A DNA stretch of 64,000 nucleotides from Rhynchopus euleeides (Eukaryota > Euglenozoa > Diplonemea > Diplonemida > Diplonemidae): contig OY723251.1 of NCBI GenBank assembly GCA_963210315.1, positions 1,178,001-1,242,000 of the forward strand, written 5' to 3'. Both the position numbers and the translations under genes were made by a program. Shown here in pieces: positions 21,832-36,650 of this stretch (position 1 is the first letter of the stretch; every line of letters starts with the position of its first letter). A model generated the notes under the pieces. It was given only the letters and a program-made list of their open reading frames with translations. It did not search any database and was not told the DNA's origin.

Positions 21832-23239
21832 ATCTCGCACGTACTGGGCCGGACATGGGCCGATCTCGGCAGTGCTGGGCCGGCTATGGGCCGATCTCGC
21901 CCGTACTGGGCCGGATATGGGCCGATCTCGGCAGTGCTGGGCCGGCTATGGGCCGATCTCGGCAGTGCTGGGCCGGCTATGGGCCGATCTCGGCAGTGCT
22001 GGGCCGGCTATGGGCCGATCTCGCACGTACTGGGCCGGACATGGGCCGATCTCGGCAGTGCTGGGCCGGCTATGGGCCGATCTCGCCCGTACTGGGCCGG
22101 ATATGGGCCGATCTCGGCAGTGCTGGGCCGGCTATGGGCCGATCTCGGCAGTGCTGGGCCGGCTATGGGCCGATCTCGCCCGTGCTGGGCCGGACATGGG
22201 CCGATCTCGGCAGTGCTGGGCCGGCTATGGGCCGATCTCGCCCGTACTGGGCCGGATATGGGCCGATCTCGGCAGTGCTGGGCCGGCTATGGGCCGATCT
22301 CGGCAGTGCTGGGCCGGCTATGGGCCGATCTCGGCAGTGCTGGGCCGGCTATGGGCCGATCTCGCACGTACTGGGCCGGACATGGGCCGATCTCGGCAGT
22401 GCTGGGCCGGCTATGGGCCGATCTCGCCCGTACTGGGCCGGATATGGGCCGATCTCGGCAGTGCTGGGCCGGCTATGGGCCGATCTCGGCAGTGCTGGGC
22501 CGGCTATGGGCCGATCTCGCCCGTGCTGGGCCGGACATGGGCCGATCTCGGCAGTGCTGGGCCGGCTATGGGCCGATCTCGCCCGTACTGGGCCGGCTAT
22601 GGGCCGATCTCGCCCGTACTGGGCCGGACATGGGCCGATCTCGGCAGTGCTGGGCCGGACATGGGCCGATCTCGGCAGTGCTGGGCCGGCTATGGGCCGA
22701 TCTCGGCAGTGCTGGGCCGGCTATGGGCCGATCTCGGCAGTGCTGGGCCGGACATGGGCCGATCTCGGCAGTGCTGGGCCGGCTATGGGCCGATCTCGGC
22801 AGTGCTGGGCCGATCTCGCCCGTACTGGGCCGGACATGGGCCGATCTCGGCAGTGCTGGGCCGGCTATGGGCCGATCTCGGCAGTGCTGGGCCGGCTATG
22901 GGCCGATCTCGCCCGTACTGGGCCGGCTATGGGCCGATCTCGCCCGTACTGGGCCGGCTATGGGCCGATCTCGCCCGTACTGGGCCGGCTATGGGCCGAT
23001 CTCGCCCGTGCTGGGCCGGACATGGGCCGATCTCGGCAGTGCTGGGCCGGCTATGGGCCGATCTCGCCCGTACTGGGCCGGACATGGGCCGATCTCGGCA
23101 GTGCTGGGCCGGACATGGGCCGATCTCGGCAGTGCTGGGCCGGCTATGGGCCGATCTCGGCAGTGCTGGGCCGGCTATGGGCCGATCTCGGCAGTGCTGG
23201 GCCGGACATGGGCCGATCTCGGCAGTGCTGGGCCGGCTA

Positions 23240-26200
23240 TGGGCCGATCTCGGCAGTGCTGGGCCGATCTCGCCCGTACTGGGCCGGACATGGGCCGATC
23301 TCGGCAGTGCTGGGCCGGCTATGGGCCGATCTCGGCAGTGCTGGGCCGGCTATGGGCCGATCTCGCCCGTACTGGGCCGGCTATGGGCCGATCTCGCCCG
23401 TACTGGGCCGGCTATGGGCCGATCTCGCCCGTACTGGGCCGGACATGGGCCGATCTCGCCCGTACTGGGCCGGACATGGGCCGATCTCGGCAGTGCTGGG
23501 CCGGCTATGGGCCGATCTCGGCAGTGCTGGGCCGGCTATGGGCCGATCTCGGCAGTGCTGGGCCGGCTATGGGCCGATCTCGCCCGTACTGGGCCGGCTA
23601 TGGGCCGATCTCGGCAGTGCTGGGCCGGACATGGGCCGATCTCGGCAGTGCTGGGCCGGCTATGGGCCGATCTCGGCAGTGCTGGGCCGGCTATGGGCCG
23701 ATCTCGCCCGTACTGGGCCGGCTATGGGCCGATCTCGGCAGTGCTGGGCCGGCTATGGGCCGATCTCGCCCGTACTGGGCCGGCTATGGGCCGATCTCGG
23801 CAGTGCTGGGCCGGACATGGGCCGATCTCGGCAGTGCTGGGCCGGCTATGGGCCGATCTCGGCAGTGCTGGGCCGGCTATGGGCCGATCTCGCCCGTACT
23901 GGGCCGGCTATGGGCCGATCTCGGCAGTGCTGGGCCGGCTATGGGCCGATCTCGCCCGTACTGGGCCGGACATGGGCCGATCTCGGCAGTGCTGGGCCGG
24001 CTATGGGCCGATCTCGGCAGTGCTGGGCCGGCTATGGGCCGATCTCGCCCGTACTGGGCCGGCTATGGGCCGATCTCGGCAGTGCTGGGCCGGCTATGGG
24101 CCGATCTCGCCCGTACTGGGCCGGACATGGGCCGATCTCGGCAGTGCTGGGCCGGCTATGGGCCGATCTCGCCCGTACTGGGCCGGCTATGGGCCGATCT
24201 CGCCCGTACTGGGCCGGACATGGGCCGATCTCGCCCGTACTGGGCCGGACATGGGCCGATCTCGGCAGTGCTGGGCCGGCTATGGGCCGATCTCGCCCGT
24301 ACTGGGCCGGACATGGGCCGATCTCGGCAGTGCTGGGCCGGCGATGGGCCGATCTCGCCCGTACTGAGCCGGACATGGGCCGATCTCGGCAGTGCTGGGC
24401 CGGCTATGGGCCGATCTCGCCCGTACTGGGCCGGCTATGGGCCGATCTCGGCAGTGCTGGGCCGGCTATGGGCCGATTTCGCCCGTACTGGGCCGGACAT
24501 GGGCCGATCTCGGCAGTGCTGGGCCGGCTAAGGGCCGATCTCGCCCGTACTGGGCCGGCTATGGGCCGATCTCGCACGTACTGGGCCGGACATGGGCCGA
24601 TCTCGGCAGTGCTGGGCCGGCTATGGGCCGATCTCGGCAGTGCTGGGCCGGCTATGGGCCGATCTCGGCAGTGCTGGGCCGGCTATGGGCCGATCTCGCA
24701 CGTACTGGGCCGGACATGGGCCGATCTCGGCAGTGCTGGGCCGGCTATGGGCCGATCTCGCCCGTACTGGGCCGGCTATGGGCCGATCTCGGCAGTGCTG
24801 GGCCGGACATGGGCCGATCTCGGCAGTGCTGGGCCGGCTATGGGCCGATCTCGGCAGTGCTGGCCCGGCTATGGGCCGATCTCGCCCGTACTGGGCCGGC
24901 TATGGGCCGATCTCGGCAGTGCTGGGCCGGCTATGGGCCGATCTCGCCCGTACTGGGCCGGCTATGGGCCGATCTCGGCAGTGCTGGGCCGGACATGGGC
25001 CGATCTCGGCAGTGCTGGGCCGGCTATGGGCCGATCTCGCCCGTACTGGGCCGGACATGGGCCGATCTCGGCAGTGCTGGGCCGGCTATGGGCCGATCTC
25101 GGCAGTGCTGGGCCGGCTATGGGCCGATCTCGCCCGTACTGGGCCGGCTATGGGCCGATCTCGGCAGTGCTGGGCCGGCTATGGGCCGATCTCGCCCGTA
25201 CTGGGCCGGCTATGGGCCGATCTCGGCAGTGCTGGGCCGGCTATGGGCCGATCTCGCCCGTACTGGGCCGGACATGGGCCGATCTCGGCAGTGCTGGGCC
25301 GGCTATGGGCCGATCTCGCCCGTACTGGGCCGGCTATGGGCCGATCTCGCCCGTACTGGGCCGGCTATGGGCCGATCTCGCCCGTACTGGGCCGGACATG
25401 GGCCGATCTCGCCCGTACTGGGCCGGACATGGGCCGATCTCGGCAGTGCTGGGCCGGCTATGGGCCGATCTCGGCAGTGCTGGGCCGATCTCGCCCGTAC
25501 TGGGCCGGACATGGGCCGATCTCGGCAGTGCTGGGCCGGCTATGGGCCGATCTCGGCAGTGCTGGGCCGGCTATGGGCCGATCTCGCCCGTACTGGGCCG
25601 GCTATGGGCCGATCTCGCCCGTACTGGGCCGGCTATGGGCCGATCTCGCCCGTACTGGGCCGGACATGGGCCGATCTCGCCCGTACTGGGCCGGACATGG
25701 GCCGATCTCGGCAGTGCTGGGCCGGCTATGGGCCGATCTCGGCAGTGCTGGGCCGGCTATGGGCCGATCTCGGCAGTGCTGGGCCGGCTATGGGCCGATC
25801 TCGCCCGTACTGGGCCGGCTATGGGCCGATCTCGGCAGTGCTGGGCCGGACATGGGCCGATCTCGGCAGTGCTGGGCCGGCTATGGGCCGATCTCGGCAG
25901 TGCTGGGCCGGCTATGGGCCGATCTCGCCCGTACTGGGCCGGCTATGGGCCGATCTCGGCAGTGCTGGGCCGGCTATGGGCCGATCTCGCCCGTACTGGG
26001 CCGGCTATGGGCCGATCTCGGCAGTGCTGGGCCGGACATGGGCCGATCTCGGCAGTGCTGGGCCGGCTATGGGCCGATCTCGGCAGTGCTGGGCCGGCTA
26101 TGGGCCGATCTCGCCCGTACTGGGCCGGCTATGGGCCGATCTCGGCAGTGCTGGGCCGGCTATGGGCCGATCTCGCCCGTACTGGGCCGGACATGGGCCG

Positions 26201-27681
26201 ATCTCGGCAGTGCTGGGCCGGCTATGGGCCGATCTCGGCAGTGCTGGGCCGGCTATGGGCCGATCTCGCCCGTACTGGGCCGGCTATGGGCCGATCTCGG
26301 CAGTGCTGGGCCGGCTATGGGCCGATCTCGCCCGTACTGGGCCGGACATGGGCCGATCTCGGCAGTGCTGGGCCGGCTATGGGCCGATCTCGCCCGTACT
26401 GGGCCGGCTATGGGCCGATCTCGCCCGTACTGGGCCGGACATGGGCCGATCTCGCCCGTACTGGGCCGGACATGGGCCGATCTCGGCAGTGCTGGGCCGG
26501 CTATGGGCCGATCTCGCCCGTACTGGGCCGGACATGGGCCGATCTCGGCAGTGCTGGGCCGGCGATGGGCCGATCTCGCCCGTACTGAGCCGGACATGGG
26601 CCGATCTCGGCAGTGCTGGGCCGGCTATGGGCCGATCTCGCCCGTACTGGGCCGGCTATGGGCCGATCTCGGCAGTGCTGGGCCGGCTATGGGCCGATTT
26701 CGCCCGTACTGGGCCGGACATGGGCCGATCTCGGCAGTGCTGGGCCGGCTAAGGGCCGATCTCGCCCGTACTGGGCCGGCTATGGGCCGATCTCGCACGT
26801 ACTGGGCCGGACATGGGCCGATCTCGGCAGTGCTGGGCCGGCTATGGGCCGATCTCGGCAGTGCTGGGCCGGCTATGGGCCGATCTCGGCAGTGCTGGGC
26901 CGGCTATGGGCCGATCTCGCACGTACTGGGCCGGACATGGGCCGATCTCGGCAGTGCTGGGCCGGCTATGGGCCGATCTCGCCCGTACTGGGCCGGCTAT
27001 GGGCCGATCTCGGCAGTGCTGGGCCGGACATGGGCCGATCTCGGCAGTGCTGGGCCGGCTATGGGCCGATCTCGGCAGTGCTGGCCCGGCTATGGGCCGA
27101 TCTCGCCCGTACTGGGCCGGCTATGGGCCGATCTCGGCAGTGCTGGGCCGGCTATGGGCCGATCTCGCCCGTACTGGGCCGGCTATGGGCCGATCTCGGC
27201 AGTGCTGGGCCGGACATGGGCCGATCTCGGCAGTGCTGGGCCGGCTATGGGCCGATCTCGCCCGTACTGGGCCGGACATGGGCCGATCTCGGCAGTGCTG
27301 GGCCGGCTATGGGCCGATCTCGGCAGTGCTGGGCCGGCTATGGGCCGATCTCGCCCGTACTGGGCCGGCTATGGGCCGATCTCGGCAGTGCTGGGCCGGC
27401 TATGGGCCGATCTCGCCCGTACTGGGCCGGCTATGGGCCGATCTCGGCAGTGCTGGGCCGGCTATGGGCCGATCTCGCCCGTACTGGGCCGGACATGGGC
27501 CGATCTCGGCAGTGCTGGGCCGGCTATGGGCCGATCTCGCCCGTACTGGGCCGGCTATGGGCCGATCTCGCCCGTACTGGGCCGGCTATGGGCCGATCTC
27601 GCCCGTACTGGGCCGGACATGGGCCGATCTCGCCCGTACTGGGCCGGACATGGGCCGATCTCGGCAGTGCTGGGCCGGCTA
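23240..27681. repeat. Tandem 2,221-bp higher-order duplication inside array C
   Basis: Rare variants recur at a constant offset of 2,221 bp: a 20-bp unit at 23261 and 25482, and a GTACTGAGCC variant at 24361 and 26582. The AAGGGCCG and GATTTCGCC variants that follow also recur. The offset equals 71 full units plus one 20-bp unit. The two copies appear to abut near 25460. Confidence 0.8.
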
Positions 27682-30600
27682 TGGGCCGATCTCGCCCGTA
27701 CTGGGCCGGACATGGGCCGATCTCGGCAGTGCTGGGCCGGCTATGGGCCGATCTCGCCCGTACTGGGCCGGCTATGGGCCGATCTCGGCAGTGCTGGGCC
27801 GGCTATGGGCCGATCTCGCCCGTACTGGGCCGGACATGGGCCGATCTCGGCAGTGCTGGGCCGGCTATGGGCCGATCTCGCCCGTACTGGGCCGGCTATG
27901 GGCCGATCTCGACAGTGCTGGGCCGGCTATGGGCCGATCTCGCACGTACTGGGCCGGACATGGGCCGATCTCGGCAGTGCTGGGCCGGCTATGGGCCGAT
28001 CTCGGCAGTGCTGGGCCGGCTATGGGCCGATCTCGGCAGTGCTGGGCCGGCTATGGGCCGATCTCGCACGTACTGGGCCGGACATGGGCCGATCTCGGCA
28101 GTGCTGGGCCGGCTATGGGCCGATCTCGCCCGTACTGGGCCGGACATGGGCCGATCTCGGCAGTGCTGGGCCGGCTATGGGCCGATCTCGCCCGTACTGG
28201 GCCGGACATGGGCCGATCTCGGCAGTGCTGGGCCGGACATGGGCCGATCTCGGCAGTGCTGGGCCGGCTATGGGCCGATCTCGGCAGTGCTGGGCCGGCT
28301 ATGGGCCGATCTCGCCCGTACTGGCCCGGCTATGGGCCGATCTCGGCAGTGCTGGGCCGGCTATGGGCCGATCTCGCCCGTACTGGGCCGGCTATGGGCC
28401 GATCTCGGCAGTGCTGGGCCGGACATGGGCCGATCTGGGCAGTGCTGGGCCGGCTATGGGCCGATCTCGGCAGTGCTGGGCCGGACATGGGCCGATCTCG
28501 CACGTACTGGGCCGGACATGGGCCGATCTCGGCAGTGCTGGGCCGGACATGGGCCGATCTCGGCAGTGCTGGGCCGGCTATGGGCCGATCTCGGCAGTGC
28601 TGGGCCGGCTATGGGCCGATCTCGCCCGTACTGGGCCGGACATGGGCCGATCTCGGCAGTGCTGGGCCGGCTATGGGCCGATCTCGCCCGTACTGGGCCG
28701 GCTATGGGCCGATCTCGGCAGTGCTGGGCCGGCTATGGGCCGATCTCGGCAGTGCTGGGCCGGACATGGGCCGATCTCGGCAGTGCTGGGCCGGCTATGG
28801 GCCGATCTCGGCAGTGCTGGGCCGGCTATGGGCCGATCTCGCACGTACTGGGCCGGACATGGGCCGATCTCGGCAGTGCTGGGCCGGCTATGGGCCGATC
28901 TCGCCCGTACTGGGCCGGATATGGGCCGATCTCGGCAGTGCTGGGCCGGCTATGGGCCGATGTCGCCCGTACTGGGCCGGACATGGGCCGATCTCGGCAG
29001 TGCTGGGCCGGCTATGGGCCGATCTCGCCCGTACTGGGCCGGCTATGGGCCGATCTCGGCAGTGCTGGGCCGGCTATGGGCCGCTCTCGGCAGTGCTGGG
29101 CCGGCTATGGGCCGATCTCGCACGTACTGGGCCGGACATGGGCCGATCTCGGCAGTGCTGGGCCGGCTATGGGCCGATCTCGCCCGTACTGGGCCGGATA
29201 TGGGCCGATCTCGGCAGTGCTGGGCCGGCTATGGGCCGATCTCGCCCGTACTGGGCCGGCTATGGGCCGATCTCGGCAGTGCTGGGCCGGCTATGGGCCG
29301 ATCTCGCCCGTACTGGGCCGGCTATGGGCCGATCTCGCCCGTACTGGGCCGGCTATGGGCCGATCTCGCCCGTACTGGGCCGGCTATGGGCCGATCTCGC
29401 CCGTACTGGGCCGGACATGGGCCGATCTCGGCAGTGCTGGGCCGGCTATGGGCCGATCTCGCCCGTACTGGGCCGGCTATGGGCCGATCTCGGCAGTGCT
29501 GGGCCGGCTATGGGCCGATCTCGCACGTACTGGGCCGGACATGGGCCGATCTCGGCAGTGCTGGGCCGGCTATGGGCCGATCTCGCCCGTACTGGGCCGG
29601 CTATGGGCCGATCTCGGCAGTGCTGGGCCGGCTATGGGCCGATCTCGGCAGTGCTGGGCCGGACATGGGCCGATCTCGGCAGTGCTGGGCCGGCTATGGG
29701 CCGATCTCGGCAGTGCTGGGCCGGCTATGGGCCGATCTCGCCCGTACTGGGCCGGACATGGGCCGATCTCGGCAGTGCTGGGCCGGCTATGGGCCGATCT
29801 CGGCAGTGCTGGGCCGGCTATGGGCCGATCTCGGCAGTGCTGGGCCGGACATGGGCCGATCTCGGCAGTGCTGGGCCGGCTATGGGCCGATCTCGCCCGT
29901 ACTGGGCCGGCTATGGGCCGATCTCGGCAGTGCTGGGCCGGCTATGGGCCGATCTCGGCAGTGCTGGGCCGGCTATGGGCCGATCTCGGCAGTGCTGGGC
30001 CGGACATGGGCCGATCTCGGCAGTGCTGGGCCGGCTATGGGCCGATCTCGGCAGTGCTGGGCCGGCTATGGGCCGATCTCGCCCGTACTGGGCCGGACAT
30101 GGGCCGATCTCGGCAGTGCTGGGCCGGACATGGGCCGATCTCGCCCGTACTGGGCCGGCTATGGGCCGATCTCGCCCGTACTGGGCCGGCTATGGGCCGA
30201 TCTCGCCCGTACTGGGCCGGACATGGGCCGATCTCGGCAGTGCTGGGCCGGCTATGGGCCGATCTCGCCCGTACTGGGCCGGCTATGGGCCGATCTCGGC
30301 AGTGCTGGGCCGGCTATGGGCCGATCTCGCCCGTACTGGGCCGGACATGGGCAGATCTCGGCAGTGCTGGGCAGCTATGGGCCGATCTCGCCCGTACTGG
30401 GCCGGCTATGGGCCGATCTCGACAGTGCTGGGCCGGCTATGGGCCGATCTCGCCCGTACTGGGCCGGACATGGGCCGATCTCGGCAGTGCTGGGCCGGCT
30501 ATGGGCCGATCTCGCCCGTACTGGGCCGGACATGGGCCGATCTCGGCAGTGCTGGGCCGGCTATGGGCCGATCTCGCCCGTACTGGGCCGGCTATGGGCC

Positions 30601-33600
30601 GATCTCGGCAGTGCTGGGCCGGCTATGGGCCGATCTCGGCAGTGCTGGGCCGGCTATGGGCCGATCTCGCACGTACTGGGCCGGACATGGGCCGATCTCG
30701 GCAGTGCTGGGCCGGCTATGGGCCGATCTCGCCCGTACTGGGCCGGATATGGGCCGATCTCGGCAGTGCTGGGCCGGCTATGGGCCGATCTCGGCAGTGC
30801 TGGGCCGGCTATGGGCCGATCTCGGCAGTGCTGGCCCGGCTATGGGCCGATCTCGCCCGTACTGGGCCGGCTATGGGCCGATCTCGGCAGTGCTGGGCCG
30901 GACATGGGCCGATCTCGGCAGTGCTGGGCCGGCTATGGGCCGATCTCGGCAGTGCTGGCCCGGCTATGGGCCGATCTCGCCCGTACTGGGCCGGCTATGG
31001 GCCGATCTCGGCAGTGCTGGGCCGGCTATGGGCCGATCTCGCCCGTACTGGGCCGGCTATGGGCCGATCTCGGCAGTGCTGGGCCGGACATGGGCCGATC
31101 TCGGCAGTGCTGGGCCGGCTATGGGCCGATCTCGCCCGTACTGGGCCGGACATGGGCCGATCTCGGCAGTGCTGGGCCGGCTATGGGCCGATCTCGGCAG
31201 TGCTGGGCCGGCTATGGGCCGATCTCGCCCGTACTGGGCCGGCTATGGGCCGATCTCGGCAGTGCTGGGCCGGCTATGGGCCGATCTCGCCCGTACTGGG
31301 CCGGCTATGGGCCGATCTCGGCAGTGCTGGGCCGGCTATGGGCCGATCTCGCCCGTACTGGGCCGGACATGGGCCGATCTCGGCAGTGCTGGGCCGGCTA
31401 TGGGCCGATCTCGCCCGTACTGGGCCGGCTATGGGCCGATCTCGCCCGTACTGGGCCGGCTATGGGCCGATCTCGCCCGTACTGGGCCGGACATGGGCCG
31501 ATCTCGCCCGTACTGGGCCGGACATGGGCCGATCTCGGCAGTGCTGGGCCGGCTATGGGCCGATCTCGCCCGTACTGGGCCGGACATGGGCCGATCTCGG
31601 CAGTGCTGGGCCGGCTATGGGCCGATCTCGCCCGTACTGGGCCGGCTATGGGCCGATCTCGGCAGTGCTGGGCCGGCTATGGGCCGATCTCGCCCGTACT
31701 GGGCCGGACATGGGCCGATCTCGGCAGTGCTGGGCCGGCTATGGGCCGATCTCGCCCGTACTGGGCCGGCTTTGGGCCGATCTCGACAGTGCTGGGCCGG
31801 CTATGGGCCGATCTCGCACGTACTGGGCCGGACATGGGCCGATCTCGGCAGTGCTGGGCCGGCTATGGGCCGATCTCGGCAGTGCTGGGCCGGCTATGGG
31901 CCGATCTCGGCAGTGCTGGGCCGGCTATGGGCCGATCTCGCACGTACTGGGCCGGACATGGGCCGATCTCGGCAGTGCTGGGCCGGCTATGGGCCGATCT
32001 CGCCCGTACTGGGCCGGACATGGGCCGATCTCGGCAGTGCTGGGCCGGCTATGGGCCGATCTCGCCCGTACTGGGCCGGACATGGGCCGATCTCGGCAGT
32101 GCTGGGCCGGACATGGGCCGATCTCGGCAGTGCTGGGCCGGCTATGGGCCGATCTCGGCAGTGCTGGGCCGGCTATGGGCCGATCTCGCCCGTACTGGCC
32201 CGGCTATGGGCCGATCTCGGCAGTGCTGGGCCGGCTATGGGCCGATCTCGCCCGTACTGGGCCGGCTATGGGCCGATCTCGGCAGTGCTGGGCCGGACAT
32301 GGGCCGATCTGGGCAGTGCTGGGCCGGCTATGGGCCGATCTCGGCAGTGCTGGGCCGGACATGGGCCGATGTCGCACGTACTGGGCCGGACATGGGCCGA
32401 TCTCGGCAGTGCTGGGCCGGACATGGGCCGATCTCGGCAGTGCTGGGCCGGCTATGGGCCGATCTCGGCAGTGCTGGGCCGGCTATGGGCCGATCTCGCC
32501 CGTACTGGGCCGGACATGGGCCGATCTCGGCAGTGCTGGGCCGGCTATGGGCCGATCTCGCCCGTACTGGGCCGGCTATGGGCCGATCTCGGCAGTGCTG
32601 GGCCGGCTATGGGCCGATCTCGGCAGTGCTGGGCCGGACATGGGCCGATCTCGCACGTACTGGGCCGGACATGGGCCGATCTCGGCAGTGCTGGGCCGGC
32701 TATGGGCCGATCTCGCCCGTACTGGGCCGGATATGGGCCGATCTCGGCAGTGCTGGGCCGGCTATGGGCCGATGTCGCCCGTACTGGGCCGGACATGGGC
32801 CGATCTCGGCAGTGCTGGGCCGGCTATGGGCCGATCTCGCCCGTACTGGGCCGGCTATGGGCCGATCTCGGCAGTGCTGGGCCGGCTATGGGCCGCTCTC
32901 GGCAGTGCTGGGCCGGCTATGGGCCGATCTCGCACGTACTGGGCCGGACATGGGCCGATCTCGGCAGTGCTGGGCCGGCTATGGGCCGATCTCGCCCGTA
33001 CTGGGCCGGATATGGGCCGATCTCGGCAGTGCTGGGCCGGCTATGGGCCGATCTCGCCCGTACTGGGCCGGCTATGGGCCGATCTCGGCAGTGCTGGGCC
33101 GGCTATGGGCCGATCTCGCACGTACTGGGCCGGACATGGGCCGATCTCGGCAGTGCTGGGCCGGCTATGGGCCGATCTCGCCCGTACTGGGCCGGCTATG
33201 GGCCGATCTCGGCAGTGCTGGGCCGGCTATGGGCCGATCTCGGCAGTGCTGGGCCGGCTATGGGCCGATCTCGCCCGTACTGGGCCGGACATGGGCCGAT
33301 CTCGGCAGTGCTGGGCCGGCTATGGGCCGATCTCGGCAGTGCTGGGCCGGCTATGGGCCGATCTCGCCCGTACTGGGCCGGACATGGGCCGATCTCGGCA
33401 GTGCTGGGCCGGCTATGGGCCGATCTCGGCAGTGCTGGGCCGGCTATGGGCCGATCTCGGCAGTGCTGGGCCGGACATGGGCCGATCTCGGCAGTGCTGG
33501 GCCGGCTATGGGCCGATCTCGCCCGTACTGGGCCGGCTATGGGCCGATCTCGGCAGTGCTGGGCCGGCTATGGGCCGATCTCGGCAGTGCTGGGCCGGCT

Positions 33601-34317
33601 ATGGGCCGGTCTCGGCAGTGCTGGGCCGGACATGGGCCGATCTCGGCAGTGCTGGGCCGGCTATGGGCCGATCTCGGCAGTGCTGGGCCGGCTATGGGCC
33701 GATCTCGCCCGTACTGGGCCGGACATGGGCCGATCTCGGCAGTGCTGGGCCGGACATGGGCCGATCTCGCCCGTACTGGGCCGGCTATGGGCCGATCTCG
33801 CCCGTACTGGGCCGGCTATGGGCCGATCTCGGCAGTGCTGGGCCGGCTATGGGCCGATCTCGCCCGTACTGGGCCGGACATGGGCCGATCTCGGCAGTGC
33901 TGGGCAGCTATGGGCCGATCTCGCCCGTACTGGGCCGGCTATGGGCCGATCTCGACAGTGCTGGGCCGGCTATGGGCCGATCTCGCCCGTACTGGGCCGG
34001 ACATGGGCCGATCTCGGCAGTGCTGGGCCGGCTATGGGCCGATCTCGCCCGTACTGGGCCGGACATGGGCCGATCTCGGCAGTGCTGGGCCGGCTATGGG
34101 CCGATCTCGCCCGTACTGGGCCGGCTATGGGCCGATCTCGGCAGTGCTGGGCCGGCTATGGGCCGATCTCGGCAGTGCTGGGCCGGCTATGGGCCGATCT
34201 CGCACGTACTGGGCCGGACATGGGCCGATCTCGGCAGTGCTGGGCCGGCTATGGGCCGATCTCGCCCGTACTGGGCCGGATATGGGCCGATCTCGGCAGT
34301 GCTGGGCCGGCTATGGG

Positions 34318-36650
34318 CCGATCTCGGCAGTGCTGGGCCGGCTATGGGCCGATCTCGCCCGTACTGGGCCGGCTATGGGCCGATCTCGGCAGTGCTGGGC
34401 CGGCTATGGGCCGATCTCGCCCGTACAGGGCCGGACATGGGCCGATCTCGGCAGTGCTGGGGCGGCTATGGGCCGATCTCGCCCGTACTGGGCCGGACAT
34501 GGGCCGATCTCGGCAGTGCTGGGGCGGCTATGGGCCGATCTCGCCCGTACTGGGCCGGACATGGGCCGATCTCGGCAGTGCTGGGCCGGCTATGGGCCGA
34601 TCTCGCACGTACTGGGCCGGACATGGGCCGATCTCGGCAGTGCTGGGGCGGCTATGGGCCGATCTCGCCCGTACTGGGCCGGACATGGGCCGATCTCGGC
34701 AGTGCTGGGGCGGCTATGGGCCGATCTCGCCCGTACTGGGCCGGGTATGGGCCGATCTCGGCAGTGCTGGGCCGGCTATGGGCCGATCTCGCACGTACTG
34801 GGCCGGACATGGGCCGATCTCGGCAGTGCTGGGCCGGCTATGGGCCGATCTCGGCAGTGCTGGGCCGGCTATGGGCCGATCTCGCCCGTACTGGGCCGGA
34901 TATGGGCCGATCTAGGCAGTGCTGGGCCGGCTATGGGCCGATCTCGGCAGTGCTGGGCCGGCTATGGGCCGATCTCGCCCGTACTGGGCCGGCTATGGGC
35001 CGATCTCGGCAGTGCTGGGCCGGACATGGGCCGATCTCGGCAGTGCTGGGCCGGCTATGGGCCGATCTCGGCAGTGCTGGGCCGGCTATGGGCCGATCTC
35101 GGCAGTGCTGGGCCGGCTATGGGCCGATCTCGCCCGTACTGGGCCGGACATGGGCCGATCTCGGCAGTGCTGGGCCGGCTATGGGCCGATCTCGCCCGTA
35201 CTGGGCCGGCTATGGGCCGATGTCGGCAGTGCTGGGCCGGACATGGGCCGATCTCGGCAGTGCTGGGCCGGCTATGGGCCGATCTCGGCAGTGCTGGGCC
35301 GGCTATGGGCCGATGTCGCCCGTACTGGGCCGGACATGGGCCGATCTCGGCAGTGCTGGGCCGGCTATGGGCCGATCTCGCCCGTACTGGGCCGGACATG
35401 GGCCGATCTCGCCCGTACTGGGCCGGACATGGGCCGATCTCGGCAGTGCTGGGCCGGCTATGGGCCGATCTCGCCCGTACTGGGCCGGACATGGGCCGAT
35501 CTCGCCCGTACTGGGCCGGACATGGGCCGATCTCGGCAGTGCTGGGCCGGCTATGGGCCGATCTCGCCCGTACTGGGCCGGACATGGGCCGATCTCGCCC
35601 GTACTGGGCCGGACATGGGCCGATCTCGGCAGTGGTGGGCCGGCTATGGGCCGATCTCGCCCGTACTGGGCCGGCTATGGGCCGATCTCGGCAGTGCTGG
35701 GCCGGCTATGGGCCGATCTCGCCCGTACAGGGCCGGACATGGGCCGATCTCGGCAGTGCTGGGGCGGCTATGGGCCGATCTCGCCCGTACTGGGCCGGAC
35801 ATGGGCCGATCTCGGCAGTGCTGGGGCGGCTATGGGCCGATCTCGCCCGTACTGGGCCGGACATGGGCCGATCTCGGCAGTGCTGGGCCGGCTATGGGCC
35901 GATCTCGCCCGTACTGGGCCGGGTATGGGCCGATCTCGGCAGTGCTGGGCCGGCTATGGGCCGATCTCGCCCGTACTGGGCCGGACATGGGCCGATCTCG
36001 GCAGTGCTGGGCCGGCTATGGGCCGATCTCGCCCGTACTGGGCCGGATATGGGCCGATCTAGGCAGTGCTGGGCCGGCTATGGGCCGATCTCGGCAGTGC
36101 TGGGCCGGCTATGGGCCGATCTCGCCCGTACTGGGCCGGCTATGGGCCGATCTCGGCAGTGCTGGGCCGGACATGGGCCGATCTCGGCAGTGCTGGGCCG
36201 GCTATGGGCCGATCTCGGCAGTGCTGGGCCGGCTATGGGCCGATCTCGGCAGTGCTGGGCCGGCTATGGGCCGATCTCGCCCGTACTGGGCCGGACATGG
36301 GCCGATCTCGGCAGTGCTGGGCCGGCTATGGGCCGATCTCGCCCGTACTGGGCCGGCTATGGGCCGATGTCGGCAGTGCTGGGCCGGACATGGGCCGATC
36401 TCGGCAGTGCTGGGCCGGCTATGGGCCGATCTCGGCAGTGCTGGGCCGGCTATGGGCCGATGTCGCCCGTACTGGGCCGGACATGGGCCGATCTCGGCAG
36501 TGCTGGGCCGGCTATGGGCCGATCTCGCCCGTACTGGGCCGGACATGGGCCGATCTCGCCCGTACTGGGCCGGACATGGGCCGATCTCGGCAGTGCTGGG
36601 CCGGCTATGGGCCGATCTCGCCCGTACTGGGCCGGACATGGGCCGATCTC
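34318..36650. repeat. 1,147-bp (37-unit) duplication inside array C
   Basis: A unique TCTAGGCAGT variant at 34911 recurs at 36058, exactly 37 units later. The following unit order is shared for about 600 bp before it diverges. Boundaries are approximate. Confidence 0.65.
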